Made by a program: the position numbers and the translations under genes | From: a bacterium | GTDB taxonomy: Bacteria; Electryoneota; RPQS01 | Reading direction: 5' to 3' | NCBI GenBank assembly: GCA_016721565.1 | Contig: JADKHW010000002.1 | Coordinates: forward strand, 186,001 to 250,000 | Length of the DNA stretch: 64,000 bases | Shown here: positions 57,111 through 64,000 of the stretch, in pieces | Layout: every line of letters starts with the position of its first letter | How positions within the stretch are numbered: the stretch's first letter is position 1 | The notes under the pieces: generated by a model | Seen by the model: the letters and a program-made list of their open reading frames with translations, nothing else | Database searches by the model: none | What the model was told of the DNA's origin: nothing

Positions 57111-58250
57111 TTATGCAGTCGCCATTGCGGGAATCTTGTCGGCGATAGCTTGACCCATTTCCAGAGTTGTGCTAGATCCACCCATATCGTATGTGCGGAC
57201 CTTGCCCTCTTTGATTACCGCTGCGGTCGCGGCTTCCACTTGCTTGGCGAGATCATTTTCGCCGAGCCATTCGAGCATCTGCTTGGCTGAGAGAATTGTC
57301 GCGATCGGATTCACTTTGTACATTCCGGCATATTTCGGAGCGGAACCGTGAGTGGGTTCAAAGACGCCAAGCTTGTCACCGATGTTGCCAGAGCAACCGA
57401 AGCCCAAGCCGCCTACCAACTGTGCGCAAAGATCGCTTACGATATCGCCGTAGAGATTCGGAGCGACCAACACGTCATAGTTGAACGGATTCTTGAGCAG
57501 CCACATCATAATGGCATCGACATTGGCTTCATCAAAGATGATATCGGGGAAGTCCTTGCCAACTTCACGCGCGCAATCGAGGAACAGGCCGTCGGCTGCG
57601 CGAACGACATTGGCTTTGTGAACGACGGTAACTTTCTTGCGACCATTCGCGCGTGCAAACTCGAAAGCGGCGCGTACGATGCGCTCGGAGCCTTTGCGCG
57701 TGTTGATTTTGCAAGAAATCGCGATGTCGTTGCCGCTCAAGTTTTCAAACGCCTTGAATGGCTTTGATGTGCGCGACAATGTGGCTTTCAGATCATCGGG
57801 AACCGGGAAGAACTCTACGCCGGAGTAAAGGTCTTCTGTGTTTTCGCGGAAGACGACGAGATCGATGTTCTCTCTGAAGTTCAGCGGATTGCCCGGATAG
57901 GACTTGCAGGGGCGTAAGCAAACGTACAAATCAAACTGCTGGCGCATGCGAACGATGGGTGAGCGATAGATCATTCCCTTGCCTTGCAAATGCGACGCAA
58001 GTTCTTTTTCCGCGAGCTTTACGGGCTTCGATGTGATCGCGCCAAACATTGCGGCGTCCACTCGACCAAGCAGATCAAGCGTGCGCTGCGGCAGAGCGTC
58101 ACCTTCGCGGCACCAGAATTCCCAACCGATATCACCATCAATATATTCTGCATCAAAATCGAGCTTGTCGAGCACGAGACGCGTTGCTTCTAAGACTTCA
58201 ACGCCAACGCCGTCGCCCGGCAGCCAGCCAATTTGATATTTCTTCTTCAC
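57111..58250 (-). CDS. Isocitrate/isopropylmalate dehydrogenase family protein
   Basis: The gene starts with GTG (58248-58250), eight bases after GGAGG. The 379-residue beta-decarboxylating dehydrogenase has GDGVGVEV at the N-terminus, RENTEDLYSGVEF near 135, the catalytic Lys region VVHKANV, the metal-binding YGDIVSDL near 265, and the cofactor loop EPTHGSAPKYAG near 308. Lack of the NADP-type Lys/Tyr pattern after this loop suggests NAD. The sequence does not decide between isocitrate, homoisocitrate, isopropylmalate and 3-methylmalate. It is the first gene of the five-gene operon. With the LeuCD pair it would convert 3-methylmalate to 2-oxobutyrate, or isocitrate to 2-oxoglutarate. Confidence 0.9.
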   Translation of the reverse strand: MKKKYQIGWLPGDGVGVEVLEATRLVLDKLDFDAEYIDGDIGWEFWCREGDALPQRTLDLLGRVDAAMFGAITSKPVKLAEKELASHLQGKGMIYRSPIVRMRQQFDLYVCLRPCKSYPGNPLNFRENIDLVVFRENTEDLYSGVEFFPVPDDLKATLSRTSKPFKAFENLSGNDIAISCKINTRKGSERIVRAAFEFARANGRKKVTVVHKANVVRAADGLFLDCAREVGKDFPDIIFDEANVDAIMMWLLKNPFNYDVLVAPNLYGDIVSDLCAQLVGGLGFGCSGNIGDKLGVFEPTHGSAPKYAGMYKVNPIATILSAKQMLEWLGENDLAKQVEAATAAVIKEGKVRTYDMGGSSTTLEMGQAIADKIPAMATA

Positions 58251-58494
58251 GATTCAGTCCTCCAAAGTGGGCAAATGTAAAGTCAATTTGAGGTTATTTT
58301 TGAACTGCCAAGACGGCCTATTGCACCGTCCTCTACAAGCAATCATAAATATTGCGAAACTTTTCGCCACAAAAAAGTGGGGCAAGGAGTAATGTGACGA
58401 ACTTACATAAGGGCCAAGCATGAAATCTTAGCTACTTAGAATAAGACGTGTTTACTAAGATTATATCATGTTTGAAGAGGCATGTAGCGCAAAA
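58251..58494 (-). promoter_or_regulatory. Leader of the five-gene acyl-CoA operon with extended -10
   Basis: On the minus strand, TGATATAAT (58460-58468) is an extended -10 element with no good -35. It predicts a leader of about 200 bases. The leader contains small hairpins (CCAC/GTGG, GCGAAA/GTTTCGC and AGGACGG/CCGTCTT) but I recognise no riboswitch. Confidence 0.4.
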
Positions 58495-58495
58495 T

Positions 58496-58527
58496 GAAAA
58501 AACCCTCAGCATTATGCTGAGGGTTTT
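58496..58527 (-). terminator. Rho-independent terminator
   Basis: AAAACCCTCAGCA (58499-58511) pairs with TGCTGAGGGTTTT (58515-58527), followed by more T on the minus strand, 24 bases after the CapA-like gene stop. Confidence 0.9.
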
Positions 58528-58550
58528 GGTAGATTTTGAGATGAAAACGA

Positions 58551-61506
58551 CTATTGTGCGCCGACGAGCGAGATCATTTCATCCGCTTCAATCCACTCGC
58601 GGCGGTAGTCCAATATCGCAGTCCCGAGATTCGACGTATTTCGCAGTTGGACGTAATGGTAGTCATTGGGGAATGGCGCAGTTGATGGCGCGGTACTCCA
58701 TCCATCCCACTGAATCAGCGAAACGTCGTCAAACCAAGCGTAACCTGTGCCGGTAGCCGGCGTATTTAGTACTTCTCGAATTGTGATGAAGTAGGATCCG
58801 GTCGGAATTGTCAACTGTGCGTCACGGAAAAGCCAATCAGATGTTCCAGACATCGGCGCACCGATATCGGACGTACCTAATGCGGTTCCTCCTGACCTGC
58901 CACCGAAGTATTGCGCTTGGAATGAAGCGTTCAGAGCATTCTCAGTACGAACCCAACCACAAATGGAGTAGGTCTGGTTCTGAACGATCGGTAAGCGATA
59001 CTCGTTATTGGCTACAACATTTTGCGGATTTGGTGAGACGCGACGCAAGCGGATACTGCGTGATCCACCGTGCGAAATATCCGTCACGTAGCCTTCATCA
59101 CCGCTGTTCAGAAGCCAGTCATTCGCGCCTTCGTTTTCCATGTTGCCAAAGTTGAGCTTTTCGCGGCCAAATCGAATCTGCCAGCCTGTGCCGTTCAATA
59201 TCTCAGCGTTGACAATATAACCATTCTGCAGAAGTTTATGCGGTGCGGTGGTCCACCACGCGCCTTCCTGACGAAGCACGAGAGTGTCAGTTTCATCCAT
59301 TCCAACGCGCGTTACACTTGTTGTGTCAAAGACTATGTACGCGCTGTCGGCGTTGGGCGGTCTGACCAACCATGTGCTCAAGCGGCGCGACATTTCGGTT
59401 TCATAGTCGAGCAGATTGCGAGCAAGCTCACCTCTGGCAGGTTGTGGAATCCAATGATTTGATATAGACGGGATGAACAATAGCTGCGTCCACACCATCG
59501 TCGCCGTCAAAATGCGTGCGCAGAATCACTGTGGGCATCGTCTCAGCATAGGTCAAATCAAATACGAAATTCCCTAAGCTGTGCGCGATCAATTTGCCGT
59601 TATAAACTTCAAAGCCTTGTATGATATGCGGGTGATGCGCGATGACTAACTCGGCGCCCATGTCGATTGCATATTGACGCAGTTGTCGCTGAAGCGTATC
59701 GGGAATCAACTCAAACGCCATTTCTTCATCGCCGTCTTCATCGTCCTCTTCGAGCAACGTGAGGTGCGGCTCGAGCGTGTATTCGTCGCCGGAGTGCGTG
59801 TTGATAACCACGAAGTCCGAATAGGAAGCCGCTTCTTCGACGGTGGCATCAATTGCTGCTCGATTCCACATCGCAAATCCGGGACGTGAGCGTCCCGCAT
59901 CGAGGAATGGCTGGAAATTGTTGTATGAACCTGTGCGGTCTGAGAAGCTCAGCATCGCGAAAGAGATGCCGTTACTCGACATGAATTTCACCCGCCGCGC
60001 AAGTTCGTCATTCATGCCCGAACCGTTTTGGACGATTCCGACGCTATCGAGGATCTCCATGGTTTGCAGCATACCCGCTTCGAGATAGTCATAGACGTGA
60101 TTGTTCGCGAGGGTTGCAAAATCAATCCCAGCATTCACCAGACCACTCACGTTTTCGGGTCGAGCTTTGAAGACAATCCCTTTGGTCGGATGGCGCACCG
60201 TGGCTGTCGTAAACGGGCATTCAAGATTAATGCTGGTCAGGTCAGCGCCTCGCGTCCATTGCGATGTGGGTCTAAATATTGTGTCAACACCCCAGCTCTC
60301 GATAATGCCGTTTTCGTTTTCGTAGCCGCGTCCGAGAATAACGTCACCTGTAAACGAGAACCACATATCACGGTTTGAGGTAACGGGTGAGTCTATGACG
60401 GTTTGTGTCAGCCAAACTGCGCGGCCATCGTCACCTGACACTGAAAGAGTGACCGGGTAGCGACCGTGTGCCGCGAAAGTATGAAACGGATTTTCGGAGA
60501 ATGACTTCTTTCCGTCGCCGAAGTCCCATGTGTGATAGAGTTCTGGACTGTCCAAATCATAAGAGAATGATCTGAACGCTACGCGAATACTGTCGGGGTC
60601 GGAATCGGGGATAAATGTCCAATTGAAGCTGACTACGGGATCTTGTGGATGCGCGTCGGTAACGTTGCGTATCTCATCAAAAACCACAACACCGTCTGTT
60701 GCGACGGTGTCGTTATCGTTGACGAACCTGAGTTCTGTGATATTTGGTGAGTAGCCGAAACGCCCTTGCCAATCTTCGCCAATTGGCAGTTGAAAATCAA
60801 CCCATTCGAGACTGCCGAAGTAGCCCTCGTACGTCGTAATCCAATTCAGCGATTGCGGCGCTTCTTTGCCCCACAAAACGTAATACAAGTAGTTCGCGGA
60901 ATCGGCGACGCCAAAGGCGTGAATTTCACCGAGTTGGACAAGTTTGGCCGCAATTGCCCAAACATCTGTTGAATCGACATGATAAGGCAAGATCACGTGG
61001 CGCTTCCAAGTATTCCCAAACATGCGCAGGGCCATGCCGCTTCCACCGTAGTATGTGCTGTCATCAACAGTGTAGCCGAACGGGTCTGTGTCCTCTCCGG
61101 AAATCGGAAACATAATCGGCACCGCATCAAATGAGAGAATGGTTTCAGGTGAGATTTGCGGAGGTGGCTGGTCAATCGGATCAACTCTGAAGAAGCCTAT
61201 GTCGAACAGGCCTTCAGAGTCGTTATGGACATAGAACGTGTCGCTTGTGATTGACAATGTGTCCGGATTCGTCATCGCCTGATTGGTGCTGAAGGTCACA
61301 CACCAATAGTGCAGTGTGTCGGACGGAAACCAATGCAAAGAAAATCCATCCTCTGTACGGAGGATGGATAGAGATGTTGATTGCTCATCAAGAGCACCGT
61401 GCGGCAAACGATCTTCCGCAAAATTCGCCTGCTGTCCTGCAAGTAGAATGCAAGACACGAAAAGTAGGCGCGTAATTTGAGAAAACCGTTGCATGGTCAG
61501 CACCAT
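58551..61506 (-). CDS. Exported CapA-family metallophosphatase-like protein with PKD and C-terminal binding domain, frameshifted
   Basis: The reconstructed protein is about 985 residues, with a signal peptide (to about residue 30; a second ATG at 61494 is an alternative start). An N-terminal beta-rich region is followed by a PKD domain (about 295-375, WDFGDGKKSF). The CapA/PgsA domain (about 385-690) has FTGDVILGRG, NLECPF, ANNHVYDY, NTHSGDEYT, AHHPHIIQGFE and HSLGNFVFD. A C-terminal part (about 695-985) includes a carbohydrate-binding-like beta-sandwich (about 790-920, SGDEGYVTDISHGGSRSIRL). The frame breaks near 59458-59460; removing one base of AAA gives VYINHWIPQPARGE. CapA proteins act in polyglutamate capsule synthesis, but many secreted members have unknown substrates. 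Confidence 0.85.
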
Positions 61507-61655
61507 TTGTTGTTTGGCCGGAATCAGGTCGGCGGAGTCTGAGGCCTCTGTTGCGTTCTTAAGTTAGGTTGCTGTAGGCTGGAAGTCAACTCCTCCGGGC
61601 ACCAAACAGAATACTACAAAAACTATCACATTCTAAAAAGAGCCGTTATGCCGCG

Positions 61656-62909
61656 TCAGACTGAGCGCGCGGCTTGCGCGATGCCGGCCAACAGGAGGTG
61701 AGGATTGGCCGAGCCGTCGGGGAGGCGGAACTCGACGGTCTCGGGATAGGCAGAGGCTCCGGTCGAGTCCTGCATGGTGACGGGCAACCGAACGAGCGCT
61801 TTGCGGTTAAACTGGCCCCAGGTTACTGCGGCAGGGGATTCTTTGCCTTGAAACAACCGCACGAATGAACTTGGAGTGCGATTTCCAAAGGACATCAGCG
61901 AGCAGCCGTGCGTCAACAATCCTGAGATCAATAATTCGGAGGATTCGCTTACTTCACGGTTGTTGTCAATCACAAGTAGATATTGTTCGTCAATAACAGG
62001 CGCCATGTGAAAGTGCATACCGCTACCTGCATGACCTTTGCGGACGACAGGTTCAAAGCTGATTTCCATTTCATAATCACGAGCAAGATTGCGCAACACC
62101 CACTGCGTCAACGCCACACTATCCGCCGCAAACGGTAACGGCGCGAGGGCCAGCTCGATTTCATGCTGCTCCCACGTCAAATCAGCGCCATTTGCTGCTC
62201 CTGCAAAGCCAACCTCACTGTGGCCGTATTTTACAGGGACACCAATCTCAGAAAGAATAGTCAATGCACGGCGGCGCAACTCTTGTCCGAACACAAAGGG
62301 AGAGGCCGCGTGATAGCCACGATCATCAAGGCGTTCGTCATGCTTACCCGTTAATTTGTGACCGATGAAGTACTCGATCTCGCCTAAGGCATGAAGCTCA
62401 AAGCCCGCAGTTGATAACAGTCGCTCGTATGCTTTGTGAGCGATGGTATCGGCCGATTGCGGTAATGGCTCCCCGCTGCGAGCGAAGTGCCCGCAAAGAA
62501 TGGCAAGGGTTCCTTCTTGTGAAAACGGATCAACGAATGCCGATTGGACACGAGGCCGCAAGACTATGTCAGAAGCGCCCGCAGTGATACCTGAACCGGG
62601 GAAAAGACTTGAACCGTCTGCGCGTTCACCGTAGCGGAGGATTTGCAGGAAGTGGTTATGGTCACGCGGAACGAAGTCCAGAGTTTTTAGCTTACCGTCT
62701 CCGGCGACGTGCATTAAGGAAATCTGGCGCAGATCCAACGTTACAAAAGCGTGGGCTAAATCGTGCTCGGTCCAGCTTTTTGAGGGCTTGGCAATAGCGC
62801 GTTCGAGAATTGAGGCGGACTTGACGAGCAAATGCTCGTCATTGCGATGAAACAGGTCTGACGTATGTATTTGAGATTCTTGAAATCTTGAAGTGAAGGT
62901 GCTGTCCAT
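61656..62909 (-). CDS. Glutamine synthetase-family protein lacking the C-terminal region
   Basis: The 417-residue protein carries most glutamine-synthetase active-site motifs: EIEYFIG (metal Glu pair, about 195), Glu in YGHSEVGFAGAANGADL and WEQHEIEL, GSGMHFHMA (His, about 300), NRTPSSFVRLFQGKESP, FNRKALVRLP, and VEFRLPDGSANPHLLLAGI near the end. It stops right after this last motif, about 80 residues short of typical enzymes, and no frame downstream continues the protein. The N-terminal region is also unlike housekeeping GlnA. It may ligate ammonia or an amine to a carboxylate other than glutamate, or be a regulatory homologue. It is probably monocistronic. Confidence 0.82.
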   Translation of the reverse strand: MDSTFTSRFQESQIHTSDLFHRNDEHLLVKSASILERAIAKPSKSWTEHDLAHAFVTLDLRQISLMHVAGDGKLKTLDFVPRDHNHFLQILRYGERADGSSLFPGSGITAGASDIVLRPRVQSAFVDPFSQEGTLAILCGHFARSGEPLPQSADTIAHKAYERLLSTAGFELHALGEIEYFIGHKLTGKHDERLDDRGYHAASPFVFGQELRRRALTILSEIGVPVKYGHSEVGFAGAANGADLTWEQHEIELALAPLPFAADSVALTQWVLRNLARDYEMEISFEPVVRKGHAGSGMHFHMAPVIDEQYLLVIDNNREVSESSELLISGLLTHGCSLMSFGNRTPSSFVRLFQGKESPAAVTWGQFNRKALVRLPVTMQDSTGASAYPETVEFRLPDGSANPHLLLAGIAQAARSV

Positions 62910-63330
62910 GAAATTCGTGCTCTAAGGGTGTTGGGGTTGGATAAGCGTGTTAGTGGATGTTTGGAGTGGTAATATAAGAAATTTGTAACATTCAAACAGG
63001 GTCTCGGGTCGGTATCGCTATGTCAGGCACCTTCCTATCTTTATGTTAATGGTTCTATTGGCACAGCAGGCATAAAGATAAGCAAAGCCCCCTGACTTTG
63101 TTCAGGGGGCTTTGCTTGATGCTTCGGCGTAACTATAGTCTATTTTTGCAAGTGTAACCCACTGCTTCCCATGATTGTCCGGCCGGGCTGCACGTAACCG
63201 GGAGTGAGGTGTCGGTTACGTGCGAGGCCCGCGTACCAATGGTCTGCCGTGCCGCAACGGATCTTGGTGACCGGAACTGCTACGTAAATTGCGCGGTCTT
63301 TCCGTTTCTTACCACCTGCAAAGTTCTCAA
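62910..63330. other. Gene-free stretch with perfect terminator and long palindrome
   Basis: Bases 62910-63079 form the upstream region of the glutamine-synthetase homologue, with no clear promoter. A 16-base perfect terminator stem lies at 63080-63117. The arms GCACGTAACCG (63190-63200) and CGGTTACGTGC (63213-63223) form a perfect 11-base inverted repeat, with CGGGC/GCCCG pairing outside it. On the minus strand an open frame ending TAG at 63140 may be the true tail of the HTH gene. Confidence 0.5.
63080..63117. terminator. Bidirectional rho-independent terminator
   Basis: AAGCAAAGCCCCCTGA (63080-63095) pairs perfectly with TCAGGGGGCTTTGCTT (63102-63117). ATCTTTATG follows on the minus strand. 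Confidence 0.88.
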
Positions 63331-63537
63331 TTAGAAATTTCTCTTCCGTGGTCGTCCTGTCTTTTTCGGGGCGCGAGCCGCATCAAGGCAAAGCCTCGAG
63401 AACCTCCGGTCTCCCCTGCCGTTTATTCGGAGGCATTCGAGAATCCCCGCATTGGTCCAGCGGCGCAGCGTTGTAGGAGATATTCCCAAATATGCCGCAG
63501 CTTCATTAACGGTTAATAGCTTTTCATTAGCGCTCAT
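63331..63537 (-). CDS. Small helix-turn-helix DNA-binding protein, probably frameshifted
   Basis: I choose the ATG at 63535-63537 (AGGT upstream); the longer frame to 63708 runs back across sequence with no binding site. The readable 68 residues hold a MerR/excisionase-like HTH: LLTVNEAAAYLGISPTTLRR, then WTNAGILECLRINGRGDRRF, similar to HTH_17 and to the gene at 641-946. After RRF the sequence loses family resemblance and ends KKTGRPRKRNF. Adding one base to the C-run at 63368-63371 extends the protein to a TAG at 63140 (132 residues), 23 bases from a strong terminator, so the end given here is probably wrong. Target unknown. Confidence 0.7.
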   Translation of the reverse strand: MSANEKLLTVNEAAAYLGISPTTLRRWTNAGILECLRINGRGDRRFSRLCLDAARAPKKTGRPRKRNF

Positions 63538-63713
63538 AAAGACCTGAAGTACGATTTTGGATACACACTGAGTGAATGACAGCAAATGCATCTTTAATAT
63601 GCAGATAGAAATCCTCTTGTGCATACTTCTATGGGCCGAGCCTCCACTTCTAACTTCTGAAATCACTATTACTTCAGGATTGATGAACGATTTGGAGAGT
63701 ATCAGCACTTGCC

Positions 63714-63744
63714 AAAAGAAAACCCCTGACTTATGCCAGGGGTT
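63714..63744 (-). terminator. Rho-independent terminator
   Basis: AACCCCTG (63721-63728) pairs with CAGGGGTT (63737-63744), followed by TTTTCTTTT on the minus strand, four bases after the membrane-protein stop. Confidence 0.85.
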
Positions 63745-63747
63745 CGC

Positions 63748-64000
63748 TTATTGCTGTCCGTATTTTCGCCGCCAGTAGCGGGCCTGCAGAAAGAACTTTA
63801 TTTCCAATACCGCCCAGCCCCAAACGAGGGCTGCGGCTCCAAGATGGAACTTGTTGTTTTCGACCCATTCGCCAATACCTGGAATCCAGCGCCACGTCAT
63901 CGCAATCATGGTTGCCCAGACCGCCATCGGTATCAAGAAACGCTTGCGCGGGTTTATGATCAAATCGTTGATGCCTTTCTTGCGAACAATGTTAATATAT
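63748..64000 (-). CDS. C-terminal part of a small membrane protein (partial at window edge)
   Basis: The frame is open to the right edge (INIVRKKGINDLIINPRKRF), and the only start-like codon inside the window is a TTG at 63961-63963 without a binding site, so the true start probably lies outside. The visible part has two hydrophobic segments, FLIPMAVWATMIAMTW and KFHLGAAALVWGWAVLEIKFF, separated by a short loop, and a basic C-terminus (YWRRKYGQQ). I do not recognise a family. Confidence 0.65.
   Translation of the reverse strand, partial: YINIVRKKGINDLIINPRKRFLIPMAVWATMIAMTWRWIPGIGEWVENNKFHLGAAALVWGWAVLEIKFFLQARYWRRKYGQQ

Noticed and set aside
61507..61655. Frameshifted C-terminus of the glutamine-synthetase homologue
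   Set aside because: All three frames after the stop close within a few codons and none resembles the missing region.

Overview
This 64 kb window is bacterial, about 50% G+C, densely packed and mostly minus-strand. Two secreted proteins (8198-10120 and 32979-34475) end in the Por/type IX secretion C-terminal sorting domain, with an N-[FY]-PNPFNP motif and a C-terminal LLK. Several lipoproteins carry the DNP-(F/L)-DP and collagen-like starts common in uncultured members of the Fibrobacteres-Chlorobi-Bacteroidetes (FCB) superphylum. Ferredoxin-dependent 2-oxoacid metabolism, an ADP-forming acyl-CoA ligase and three very large multiheme cytochromes suggest an anaerobic or facultative respiratory lifestyle. 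I cannot name the phylum. There are no rRNA or tRNA genes, CRISPR arrays or complete insertion sequences. At least eight, probably ten, genes are broken by single-base indels in short homopolymers while their reading frames remain otherwise intact. This looks like residual sequencing error in a draft or metagenome assembly, not gene decay.

Layout. 1-3290: start of a lipoprotein and a two-gene operon of an 18-heme NapC/NirT-type cytochrome and a small helix-turn-helix protein. 3291-8010: metH (frameshifted) and ltaE. 8198-10120: a secreted multidomain protein. 10344-14917: a four-gene, overlapping signalling operon of lipoprotein, GAF/sigma-54 activator (frameshifted), Ser/Thr kinase with PEGA domains, and TPR protein. 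15151-23859: a six-gene redox operon of cytochrome b, FAD/ferredoxin oxidoreductase, anchored TPR protein, 20-heme cytochrome, 34-heme cytochrome and outer-membrane barrel. It is the most striking part of the window and reads as a route from cytoplasmic NAD(P)H or ferredoxin to the cell surface. 24031-29837: TolC/adaptor/RND efflux operon. 29916-34475: VIT-vWA protein, YceI protein and a secreted cupredoxin/YCF48 protein. 34915-37799: a histidine kinase with an NtrC-type regulator. 37880-43999: a TetR-controlled second RND efflux operon with three palindromic operators.

44624-58250 is central carbon metabolism. It holds a three-gene 2-oxoacid:ferredoxin oxidoreductase, a malic enzyme/phosphotransacetylase fusion with an ADP-forming acyl-CoA ligase, an ArsR-rhodanese regulator, and a five-gene operon (isopropylmalate/isocitrate-type dehydrogenase, HMG-CoA-lyase-like enzyme, class III CoA-transferase, aconitase-like large and small subunits). 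The five genes could interconvert acetyl-CoA plus pyruvate with 2-oxobutyrate through citramalyl-CoA, or alternatively work around citrate/isocitrate. 58551-64000 holds a CapA-like secreted protein, a short glutamine-synthetase homologue, a second small HTH gene and the end of a membrane protein.
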